A DNA stretch of 64,000 nt from Ailanthus altissimus (lineage: Eukaryota; Streptophyta; Magnoliopsida; Sapindales; Simaroubaceae), in assembly GCA_946807835.1 (NCBI GenBank), contig OX327690.1, forward strand, positions 6,668,501-6,732,500. The letters run 5' to 3'. Position 1 is the first letter of the stretch. Every line of letters begins with the position of its first letter. A program made the translations under genes and the position numbers. Shown piece after piece: positions 40,043 through 49,669 of this stretch. The notes beneath the pieces are model-generated. The model was not told where the DNA came from. It searched no databases and saw nothing but the letters and a program-made list of their open reading frames with translations.

Positions 40043-42766
40043 ATGGCTGCCAATACTGGTTTCAGCTTGACTCATCTTTCAAACATTTGCATTTTGCTCT
40101 TTTTCTTTTTTATGCTTTCCTATCTAGATATCATTAAACTCTGTTTGGCTGATGCAAGGGTCACAATCTTATGCTCACAAGCCGAGAGAGAAGCACTTCT
40201 TGCCTTCGAGAAGGGTCTCACCGACTCTTCTGGCAGGCTTTCTTCTTGGCAGGGTATAGATTGCTGCACATGGAATGGAGTACAATGCAGCAATCAAACT
40301 GGTCATGTCACAAAACTCAATCTCAGAAATCCTTATCTATTAATCAATGGTAGAGTAGGCGATTCGACAGCTTATAAAAGGTCTTGTTTGGGTGGGGAGA
40401 TCAATCCTTCTTTGACACATTTGGAATACTTGGATTATCTGGACTTGAGCTTGAATGATTTTGAAGGAGCTCAGATTCCTGAGTTCTTTGGTCAGCTTAA
40501 GCACTTGAAGTATCTTAATCTGTCTTTTGCATCATTTGCTGGAGAGATTCCTCATCAGCTTGGAAATCTATCAAGCTTGCAATATCTTGACCTCTATGCA
40601 GATTCGTATAGCAATTCTGATACACAGGAATTGCGTGCAGAAAACCTGAATTGGCTCTCAGGTCTTTCTTCTCTAAAACACCTTAACCTCGGATTTGTGA
40701 AGCTGGATGGCGTGGGAGCAGGTTGGCTGCAAGCAGTCAATATGCTTCCTTCTCTGGTGGAATTACACTTGCTTTATTGTCAGCTTCAAGGTCTTCCACT
40801 CTCACTGCCATTCATCAACTTCACCTCACTTTCAGTCCTTGATTTGTCAGAAAATTCTTTTAATTCTGAGATCCCTCAATGGTTGTTCAATCTTACTAGC
40901 CTTACAAAGCTCTATCTCAGATGGAATTTTTTCATTGGTCAAATTCCTAGTGGATTTGCAAACTTGAAACTTCTTGAAGTCCTTGATTTGTCTAATAATC
41001 TGGACCTTGGTGGTCAAATTCCTGGACTCTTTGGAAGTCTTTCAAGGCTAAAGACTTTAGACCTTTCTGCTAGTAACTTGAACGGCGAGGTTCAGGAGTT
41101 CTTTGGTGGTTTCTCAGGCGGGCCAAACAACTTAGTATTTCTTGATCTAAGTTCCAACTCATTAGAAGGAGAATTGCCCAAATCATTAGGAAACCTTAAG
41201 AATTTGCGACACCTTCACCTCTCTGGCAATTCTTTCTGGGGTTCGATTCCATCATCTGTAGGAAACTTGTCATCATTGAAAGAACTGGATCTCTCCTACA
41301 ACAGGATGAATGGAACGCTTCCACCAAGTTTTGGAAAACTCTCAGAGCTAGTTTATGCAAATATGATTGAAAATTCCTGGGAAGGCATCTTAGAAGAAGA
41401 GCACCTCATGAACCTCAGCAGATTAGAAACTTTCCGTCTCACAACAGAACCAACCAAATACCTAATCTTCAATGTGTCTTACAATTGGGTTCCTCCTTTC
41501 AGGCTCATGTCTATCCAACTTGAAAACTGCCTGGTAGGTCCTTCCTTTCCTGTATGGCTCCAAGTTCAAAGTGAACTCACCTCTGTCATTCTTAGAAATG
41601 TTGGAATCTCAGACACTATTTCCGGGGACTGGTTTTCAAAATTATCTTCTCAAATCACATATTTGATTCTGTCAAATAACCATATCAAGGGAAAGCTTCC
41701 AGGAAAGTTGGATTCTCCAAATTTAAGAGTCATTGATTTGAGTTCTAATCAATTTGAGGGTCCTCTCCCACTTTGGTCTACAAATGCAACTGAGCTGTTT
41801 CTACAGGACAACTCATTTTCAGGACCTCTACCTGATAACATTAGTAGCCTAATGCCAAGACTGCAGAAATTGTTTCTTTCCCGGAACCTTCTTGATGGCA
41901 TAATCCCCTCATCTGTTTGCAATTTAGAGGACCTACAAATTCTTTCTCTTAGAAGCAATAAATTTTCTGGTGAACTACCCGACTGCTGGTTCCATTCACA
42001 GATGTTATGGGGTATTGATTTATCAAACAATACTCTGACTGGTAACATTGCAAGTTCATTTGGCTCCCTTAATTCTCTCAGTGTGTTGATGTTGAGTGAT
42101 AATAATCTCAAGGGGGAAATCCCTTCTTCCCTCCAAAATCGCACAGGATTGACCAGCATTGATCTTGGAGGAAACAGATTTTCCGGAAGCCTACCATTGT
42201 GGATATCAGAAAATTTATCTTCCTTCTTCATGCTTCGTCTCCGATCAAACTTGCTCACGGGAAACATCCCACAACATCTTTGCAATCTCCAAAATCTTCA
42301 CATCCTTGATCTTTCACACAACAAGTTTTCAGGGGTTATTCCCAAGTGCATTGGAAATCTTTCTGCGTTGGCTTATGGCAATAGCAGTCAGGTTTTTGAA
42401 CAGCTGATATATATGGTGGTCAAAGGAAGAAATCCCGAGTACAGCAACATTGTTGCAGATGTCAATAGCGTCGATCTTTCGTGGAATAATCTGACAGGAG
42501 AAATCCCTGATGAGATTGCAAATCTTTCTGCATTGCAGATTTTGAATTTATCTAATAACCGTCTTTCAGGGGCAATTCCTCAAAGCTTGTCATCTTTAAC
42601 CTATTTGAATCAGTTGAATTTGTCTTACAACAACCTGGCGGGAAGAATACCTTCACTTCCCAAATTCAATGATCCATCCATTTTTGAAGGTAATCCGTTG
42701 CTTTGTGGAGCTCCTCTGCTCACCAAATGCCCGGTAAAATACTCAATCCAATACACCAAATTCTAG
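40043..42766 (+). CDS. LRR receptor-like protein (EIX/RLP type), C-terminally truncated
   Basis: A 907-residue single-exon protein. The upstream in-frame TTG is not needed: ATG 40043 has A at -3 and G at +4 and begins a hydrophobic signal peptide (about residues 1-38). An LRR N-cap follows (CSQAEREALLAFEKGL...DCCTWNGVQC, about 45-85), then more than 25 plant-type leucine-rich repeats with the LxxLxLSxNxxxGxIP pattern. A non-LRR island sits at about 790-815 (MVVKGRNPEYSNIVADVN), then a few more repeats and the C-cap GNPLLCGAPLLTKCP. This order is that of cell-surface receptor-like proteins such as tomato EIX receptors, which sense extracellular ligands and signal through partner kinases. Such proteins normally continue with an acidic segment, one membrane helix and a short tail. 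Here the frame ends 10 residues after the cap. The family-like reading (NTGAVDDYSFGS) continues in the next frame to a stop at 42876-42878, but that extension also has no membrane helix. It could be a secreted LRR protein, a pseudogene, or a gene with an unseen last exon. Confidence 0.88.
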   Translation: MAANTGFSLTHLSNICILLFFFFMLSYLDIIKLCLADARVTILCSQAEREALLAFEKGLTDSSGRLSSWQGIDCCTWNGVQCSNQTGHVTKLNLRNPYLLINGRVGDSTAYKRSCLGGEINPSLTHLEYLDYLDLSLNDFEGAQIPEFFGQLKHLKYLNLSFASFAGEIPHQLGNLSSLQYLDLYADSYSNSDTQELRAENLNWLSGLSSLKHLNLGFVKLDGVGAGWLQAVNMLPSLVELHLLYCQLQGLPLSLPFINFTSLSVLDLSENSFNSEIPQWLFNLTSLTKLYLRWNFFIGQIPSGFANLKLLEVLDLSNNLDLGGQIPGLFGSLSRLKTLDLSASNLNGEVQEFFGGFSGGPNNLVFLDLSSNSLEGELPKSLGNLKNLRHLHLSGNSFWGSIPSSVGNLSSLKELDLSYNRMNGTLPPSFGKLSELVYANMIENSWEGILEEEHLMNLSRLETFRLTTEPTKYLIFNVSYNWVPPFRLMSIQLENCLVGPSFPVWLQVQSELTSVILRNVGISDTISGDWFSKLSSQITYLILSNNHIKGKLPGKLDSPNLRVIDLSSNQFEGPLPLWSTNATELFLQDNSFSGPLPDNISSLMPRLQKLFLSRNLLDGIIPSSVCNLEDLQILSLRSNKFSGELPDCWFHSQMLWGIDLSNNTLTGNIASSFGSLNSLSVLMLSDNNLKGEIPSSLQNRTGLTSIDLGGNRFSGSLPLWISENLSSFFMLRLRSNLLTGNIPQHLCNLQNLHILDLSHNKFSGVIPKCIGNLSALAYGNSSQVFEQLIYMVVKGRNPEYSNIVADVNSVDLSWNNLTGEIPDEIANLSALQILNLSNNRLSGAIPQSLSSLTYLNQLNLSYNNLAGRIPSLPKFNDPSIFEGNPLLCGAPLLTKCPVKYSIQYTKF

Positions 42767-42878
42767 CAATACCGGTGCAGTTGATGATTATAGCTTTGGA
42801 AGTACACTAAGTTCATCAGATTTAAAACAAATAAAAATTATGGAGCTAGACTGCAATGACATGTATCAAGATGAATAA
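42762..42878 (+). other. Frameshifted remnant of the LRR protein C-terminal region
   Basis: In the +1 frame relative to the LRR gene, codons from 42762 read SSNTGAVDDYSFGSTLSSSD and continue to a stop at 42876-42878. The start of this reading fits the juxtamembrane segment that follows the C-cap in related proteins. This points to a single-base indel between about 42733 and 42762. No hydrophobic helix follows. Confidence 0.65.
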
Positions 42879-43390
42879 TTGCATTAATTAAATATGTAAT
42901 TTCCTGTGTGTTGTCTCCTTATTCATATTGTTGGAACTATGCTCATTATTTTTGCATTATTGCATTATCCATAGTGCTTGCACCACTCGATCATAAAAAT
43001 TTGATATATTGAAATCCTTCGTTGACGCGAGCTTTCGCATGATGTGTCTTCCCTTCTTAATCAAGCTTTGATTTCGTTTGAAGTTTTATTCCATTTATAA
43101 TAAACTGACAAATTTCCCAACATATTTTGATCACACATAATAGTTCTAGAAAGTATTGAGTACTCCAGGTATATCTCTCCCCCTCCAATAAATCTTGACA
43201 TATAGCAAAAACCTGACAGGAGAGGAGCAATACACTAGATTTTCTCTTAACAGCTCAATGGTACCCATTCAACGTTCGGGGATCCTAACTGATAATAACA
43301 ATCTATCAAAAATCAAAATATCGGTACATAAAGCAAAATTGCCACGACAGGTAATGAATGAAATATCAGTATTACTGTCTATTTATATAA
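42879..43390. other. Short intergenic stretch, no gene
   Basis: AT-rich DNA between the convergent LRR gene and the LLPH-type gene. It presumably holds both 3' UTRs. The plus-strand frame at 43195-43440 overlaps the minus-strand exon and is not a gene. Confidence 0.5.
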
Positions 43391-44755
43391 TCAAAGGTCA
43401 TTCTTCTTCCAGCCTTTTCCACGGCGCTTGCTTTTCTTGAGCTTCAATTTCCTTAGGGACTTCTTCCCTATTCCTCCACTAGGCTTCAATGAGCCCCTAG
43501 TTTGGCTCCCATCATCCATCTCCACATCTATATAAGAAAGAAAGCAAAATCCTCAGCACACTAGAAACCAGTAATGGGAATTATGATTGCCAAAAATAAT
43601 AAACGAATCATTGATTCAGTTCTATTGGCATTCTGGTAAAAATCAATGGCAAAAATGCAAATTATTTCTAACATGACAGGGAGAATTTTAATTTTTTTTT
43701 CTTTATATTAGATGACTGCACTAGCAATTTCAATCTCTATAGGAAGAATTGAAATTTTATAAAATTGCTGGGTGACTTGAAAAGAAGCCTTAATATTTGC
43801 TCCCGAATCTTAATAGAAGAAATGGAGAAGCATAAGTTATTCCAAACTAACTTCTACCAACAATTCCACGCTAAAAGCTATGATAGACAGCCAATGCTAT
43901 CCCAATCAACCAGATGAAGTACTTGGGCAATTTTAAAAAAGGTGATGAACATGCTTACCCACATCTTACAGCATTGAACACGATTACCATTTGCTTACGA
44001 CTGTTGAACATGACCAACAAAGTGAAAACTCTATGGACAATAAATACCAGGAAATGATTCCTCAAAAACATAGGGAATTACATGGACTCCATAACTGTAG
44101 TGGCAGGGCATAAACTCTATAGAAATTGAGGCAATCTGTCTGACTTAGCCATCACATATTATCATCACTACTATTTGGGAGTAACATTGTGCATTAGATT
44201 TTGATACAAGAGTCGTTATTTATAGGCTCCATGGCGGAATCAAGCATTAGAACATGGAAACAAAAACACAACAAATATGAACAACAAGAAGGGTAATACC
44301 AGAAAACGAAACAAAAAAAATATCAGAAGAAACTATTATCTACTATTCAAAAGGAAACACAACAAGAAAAACCTCTAAATCAATACAATTTAGGAGATCA
44401 TATTCAAATAAACCCAGTAAAGGATATCTGGTCAATAATTCAAATATCAATACAAATAGCAATAAATAAAAAATAGCTTATCCATATTACTTAAAAAAAT
44501 ATTTAAAAAAATTGAAAGAGAGTAAAAGAGGTTACCCGTATTGCTTATGATCGAATTAGTAGTAGCTGTGGCTATGTCCATAGAAGAAGAAGCATTGTTG
44601 CTTTGTGAAGCGCGGACGGGCAGCTTTGGGGCAGCGAGAGCAGCTTCTTGGGCGGCAAGCTTAGCTTCGTCTTTCTTCTCATAGAAAGGCTCAACAATCT
44701 CTCTCCTTATGGCTCTCAGTCTCTTCTCCCTCTTCGATCTCATTGACTTCGCCAT
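43391..44755 (-). CDS. LLPH/DUF2423-type small basic nucleolar protein
   Basis: Two exons on the minus strand give 118 residues. Exon 1 is 44755-44536 and exon 2 is 43527-43391, with a GT-AG intron of 1008 bp. The split codon joins to Asp74. The N-terminus MAKSMRSKREKRLRAIRRE is the signature of the LLPH/DUF2423 family (yeast Ybl028c, animal LLP), basic proteins associated with the nucleolus and large ribosomal subunit maturation. An acidic/alanine-rich middle leads to a Gly/Lys-rich C-terminus (SGGIGKKSLRKLKLKKSKRRGKGWKK, about 90-115), which would bind RNA or serve as a nucleolar signal. A telo-box lies just upstream of the start, typical of plant ribosome-biogenesis genes. The role in plants is inferred from the family and not shown by the sequence. 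The exon structure is well supported by frame and splice sites. Confidence 0.88.
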
Positions 44756-44783
44756 TTTTTCTTTAAGTTCTTGCTTGGTGCCG

Positions 44784-44792
44784 TTAGGGTTT
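44784..44792 (-). promoter_or_regulatory. Telo-box AAACCCTAA upstream of the LLPH-type gene
   Basis: AAACCCTAA on the minus strand, about 30 bp before the ATG. Telo-boxes in plant promoters and leaders are associated with ribosomal protein and ribosome-biogenesis genes, which agrees with the product. It lies downstream of the probable TATA box, so probably in the 5' leader. Confidence 0.75.
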
Positions 44793-44830
44793 CTTTAAGT
44801 CTGCGGTCTGGGCTCTCTCTCGTTCCTTCA

Positions 44831-44837
44831 TATATAT
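44831..44837 (-). promoter_or_regulatory. Probable TATA box of the LLPH-type gene
   Basis: ATATATA on the minus strand, about 80 bp upstream of the start codon and followed by a GA-rich leader. Position and context suit a plant TATA box. No other evidence. Confidence 0.5.
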
Positions 44838-45170
44838 TGCTGAAACGACAGTGTCGGTTTGTTTTGATATTGTCTCATTAGTAGTATTTTATTGGTATTT
44901 GAAAGAATAAAAGGAGATTTTTCATGTTGGGTCCTATTTTATATAAATAGACAAACAATCTTTTTATTTGAGAAAATGTGAAACATTAAGGACCTAGATG
45001 TTATTACCCAAAATTTATTAGAAAAATTGTTTTTTAATCAAAAATTGTTTTTTTTTAATTATTCTAATAATTTAAATATTTCAAATTCAATTACAAGTCA
45101 TATGTATTGGTTAATTAATTAGATAAAAAATATTTGAAGTACTAAAGTTTTTCAAATTAGAATATCTTTG
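44838..45170. other. AT-rich intergenic stretch
   Basis: Upstream region of the LLPH-type gene. No coding signal seen. Confidence 0.4.
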
Positions 45171-45640
45171 ATCGAAGACTTTTAGAGTCTTGTCTTATTT
45201 TTTTAAATGATTAGAATGATTTTGCCAATTTAAGAAGAACACTTTAACGTTCAAGTTAATGGAATTAAAGAAATAAATTTTAAAAAAAATAGTGATTGAG
45301 TGTGTAAATACAATTTATTCAATAGATCAGTGAATAAATCATATTTGAATTTTTGAAAGGAAATGTTCATAAATCTTAAGTGAGAGAAGACTTTTTTTTA
45401 AAAGTGTAGATTTGGAAGGAAAAGTGAGAGTTTTTTCCCTCAAAATTTCACAATTGTTAGAATGACTCGTCATTCTTCCTGCTGTTGGATTGTCCTATGG
45501 TCAGTTGTATGAAAGTTTGTTAAAACTGTTTAAGAGGAAAGAATTTGGTGTGGTCATGATTACATAAACTCTCCTAAAGAGGAAAACAATTGGACAGGTG
45601 GCACTAGATTATTTGGGTTGGCTGTATTTAGACCTAACAT
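45171..45640 (+). repeat. Dispersed repeat R470, left copy
   Basis: About 470 bp, clearly related in the same orientation to 48551-49014. Shared blocks include GCCAA(T/C)TTAAGAAGAA, GAGAGA(A/G)GACT, GTTTGTTAAAA and GACAGGTGG(C/G)ACT. The two copies are well diverged, with many substitutions and small indels. Both end in a CA-type terminus (CCTAACA here), so they could be the LTRs of one old element or two independent copies. Confidence 0.75.
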
Positions 45641-48550
45641 ATGCCTCTCAATAAGTAAAGAATTGTGAACATTTATTAGATGTCTTATCCGGCACAAGTG
45701 ACATGCTTGTTTTCACATTTAACTTTCCCGCATATTTATTTTTGGTACTGTTTTGGAACGTCATGTCTCCTTGAATGTCAGTGACATTTTCGGTCTTTTA
45801 GATCACCATGTGTGCAGTTTATCAGCCTATAATTATCCTATACCTATCTTTTACTCTTCATTATCCATTTTCGAAACACAAACTGGGTTTTTTGCTTTTA
45901 ACCTGCTTGTCTTGTATTAATGAATTTTTTTTATATTTCTATTAAAGCATGTGGACAGTTTAGTCTCTTAAATTTGGCTTAATTGATAGCTTTATTCTAT
46001 TTAAATAAAAATATTTTTTAACTTAATTGACAACTTTAACTTATTTAGATAAAAAAAATACCCCTATTTTCATTTCAATCCATTAGTTTTTCTATTAATT
46101 TAAATAGAATAGACTTTTTTTTATAGTTTAACTGACTTATTTTCTTTTTAACTTAAGTGTATAATGAATTTGACTTTGGACATATGATAAAATCTTATTT
46201 ATTCGTTATTTTTGAACATGATCTCATTCATTTAATATAATAAAATAAATTTTAATATAATTATTATATTTATATTTAATATTATGTTAAAATATTTAGA
46301 TTTTATTTGAATTCTTTTAAAAAAAAAATAAAATAATTATCACTTAAGAAAAGGGGAAAAAAAGAACATAACTTTCGATAGGATGAGCATAATAAAATTG
46401 TATCAAAGTCCTTTTATACGACTTTGGTATGATATTCGTCCAACATGAATTGAAGTTGAACTGCCACCAAACGAACATAGTATATATGATAAATATAAGG
46501 TCTAAATTGAGAAGTCTTACACCCCTTTGAACTGAGTGCATGTACATCACATCTCTTATTGTGGTTGCTAAAGCTCTAAATGAACTCAAAATTGGCCATG
46601 GACTTGGATCTATCGAATGTTAAAATGCCTCCTTGCATAACTTCCAGCAATAGTTGCCATACAATTGGCTCTTTTTCTCAAATTTAACTTTTTTAACAAT
46701 CTTATGTTCAAAGCAAGATATTGTCTAATTAAATCATAAATTACAAAAGTTTAGAAAAGTTCTATTGCGATTTCGCGAGGCAATCTATATCAATGTAATG
46801 AAAGTGAGGGGTATATGACAATGACAGAATTCCCCAAATAATCAACTTTGTTTTTAATAAAAAAAATTATGAACGAATAAATTTAAATTTAGTTTTATTA
46901 GAATTTGATAATTGTCTTATATTTTATTTTTAATTAAATTAAATAAAACATAAAAAAAATAATAAAAATAGGGCAATTAGCCACTAGTTTGATCAATGGC
47001 CCCCGTCAATGATCGGTGACTCAAATAATATTATTGAATTCAAATTTTTGTGATTTACACAATAAATTTTTTTTGTCAATAGGGTAGTAGATAGCTACCA
47101 CAAGTAGAGATAAGAGTGGTGGCTACCGTAATGCTATAGTCAAATAACAATAAGTAGAGATGCACCACCACCATTAAATAGATCAATGGTTGGCGACTCC
47201 AATAGTGGTGGAACCTTCACATGCCACTATTTGTCAACGGCATTATGATGGCCACCACTTTTTCTTTTATTTTTGACACATCTCTATTTCTCTATTAATA
47301 AAAAAATATCTCACCATCATATATATAATGAAATCTTGGAGTTCAATGATATTAATTTTGAGTCAATCCGTCATTAGTTACTGTTGGCCGACTGGCTATC
47401 GATGGCAACAACCAATGATAACTAGTGGCCGATTGTTCATGTGTTGTATATATGATTAAACTAAAATGCCCTTATTTTATTTAAATTAACAGAAAAAATT
47501 AATAAATTGTGACAAAATTAAGTATTTTCGACTTAAGTATAATAAAATTACTAATAAATTGGGACTCAAGTGTCCTTATCCCTTCTGTCAATTTTAAAAA
47601 AGCAAAAATGATGCATTGACTATATACTTTCGCCATGGATTAGATAAAATTCGATTACTACATCCCTAAAAATGTTAATATTCAGCCGTTTCTTGCTAAT
47701 GACAATAGGAACAGTCTGACATTGTTGAGACTGAAGGAGATTCCTTTGTTTTGGCAACAATTAGAGTGCATTTGGTTCCCATCCCTCTTATGATATTGAA
47801 GTTCCTTGATATTATCGGGCTTTTTCTGCTCTAAATTTATCCAAACATCTTCCATTTAATTCAAGATGTCTTTATCATGAGCCACGTGATGCACCTGCCT
47901 TACTTCATGACCATATACAACATCATTAACTGCTACAATATGACTTGCTAAAGATCGACTATCATTGGGCTCCTAAGTCCGAAGGGAGGTTGGTGCAGGA
48001 TTTTGAGGCCGAAAGGGCAAACTTCAATAAGAGCCTTAATATTGTTAGTAGATATTGGAGGAGGCTTGGACTTCCTTATAGTGTTCAGACTAGTTATGGC
48101 CATTTTGATTATTAGACTTCCACCACCTTTACTTATATTCTTAGGAGAGAATGGACCTTAAAGAAATAATTATGGGAGAAGAACGTCTTCCATCAACAAT
48201 TGTCTTGCCTGTACTACTCTTGCAATACACCTACTTTCCTCTTGTGCATCATTTTCCCTACATCTTAACTTTTGATTCTTTTTCTTTGACTCCTCAACTG
48301 CGTCAATTTTTTTTTTTAATAAAACTTCTGCTATTGCGGTTGAAAATTTTCCATTCATCATTATCGTCTTAGTTGTACTCAGCTCTTCTCTTACCACCTT
48401 CTCTTTTTGTTCTAGACGAGCTACTTGATTGTGCCTTAGCCCCATCATATCTCCTCTTTTCTACTTGGATCTCAACGGAATGCAATAGTTTTATGGTAAA
48501 ACAATTTCTGCAGACGGTGCTATTGAAGTTCTTCGGTTCTGAACATCCTT
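45641..48550. other. Region between the R470 copies, with an unrecognised coding-like relic
   Basis: Most is AT-rich. At about 46970-47430 there is a cluster of imperfect short repeats of TCAATGG/GGCGACTC and TGGTGGCTACC type. At 47700-48450 the minus strand looks formerly coding: the frame 48170-48448 is rich in Lys, Glu and Arg with a probable coiled coil (LLKKKIDAVEESKKKNQKL), and related broken readings run further down to about 47700. I recognise no domain. Between two direct repeats, it may be the body of an old non-autonomous or decayed retroelement. Confidence 0.4.
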
Positions 48551-49014
48551 AATTGAAGACCTTAAAATTATTGTCTTGTTTTTTTTCAGATGAACATAAT
48601 ATCTTTGCCAACTTAAGAAGAATATCTTGACGCTTAAGTCAGTGAAATCAAAGAAATTAATTCAAAGAAAATGAAATAGAAAGGAAAAAAAAATAGTATT
48701 TAATTGTGTGAATAAATTTTATTCAACTATAAATAAATAGTATTTGAATCCTAAATGAGAGAGGACTACCCTTTTATAAGTGGAGATTTGAAAGAAAAAG
48801 TAAGTCTTTTTCCCATATTTTCACGGCCATTGGACGGCGCATCCCCATTCCTGCGTGGGATTATCCACTTGTAGTTCAGTTGTACAAGAGTTTGTTAAAA
48901 TTATTTAAAAAGAAGGAATCTAGTGCGGACATGCTTACATGGACTCTACTAACAAGGCAAAAACTTGACAGGTGGGACTGAACTGATTAGGTTAGCTGGA
49001 TTTGGACTCAAAAC
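48551..49014 (+). repeat. Dispersed repeat R470, right copy
   Basis: Second copy of the repeat at 45171-45640, in direct orientation. It ends ACTCAAAACA. The spacing between the copies is about 2.9 kb. Confidence 0.75.
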
Positions 49015-49669
49015 AAAATATCAAGATTGTTCATCACTAACTTATTTTCTTCTTAAATTCTTTTCAATGGGAATAATGGAGTACGCAAAATATTTTTCTT
49101 GAATATGATAATGGATATTTCTCCACTTTATTGTGTGTGTGTTTTTCTTTTAGCTTTGTTGTTTTCCTAATACTTGTTGCTCTTTAGTTCTCGTCACTGC
49201 TGCTTTCGTATATAATGGGAGGAACTCTTCTGGTGTTGGACTTCCAAAAGAATTGCGATTGACATAGGGCTTCAAATGTCTTCTTTTTCTATTTCTTTGT
49301 CATGTTAAAAGCCTATGTGCTGCATTTTTTATTTTCTTTAAGCTTGTATAATCTGTTGTTTGCAGTTTTTTTTTTACACAAATCAACGATTGCCCTGATG
49401 ATACTTATATGCACACTCAGAAAAATTCTGGCATTGTTCTTTGACATGAGTGTTTAATTACATCGTTTGGCTCATTTCTATGAGTTAACATTTCAGATGA
49501 TTTTAAGTACAAACCTTAATTTCTTTACATGTCTAGACATAGTATTTTTTGACTTCACATTTCCGGAAAAAATTGACAGAAGAGACAGACAACAGGAGAA
49601 ATCCAACAGTACTTCATTCCCCATCTCTGAAAATTTGAAAATCATCATTCGAACACCCATTGGCTTTTC
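49015..49669. other. Downstream region of FKBP13, no separate gene
   Basis: T-rich on the plus strand. The part next to 49669 is presumably the 3' UTR of the FKBP13 gene. The plus-strand frame 49467-49802 only overlaps its last exon. Confidence 0.45.

Noticed and set aside
41749..42285. 178-codon minus-strand frame
   Set aside because: It is antisense to the leucine-rich repeats of the LRR gene; the repeated codon pattern keeps the opposite strand open.
42733..42781. A tiny intron (GTAAAATACT...GGTGCAG) to rescue the LRR reading frame
   Set aside because: About 45-49 bp is too short for a plant intron, and the reading after it would lose the NTGAVDDYSFG segment that matches the family. A frameshift is simpler.
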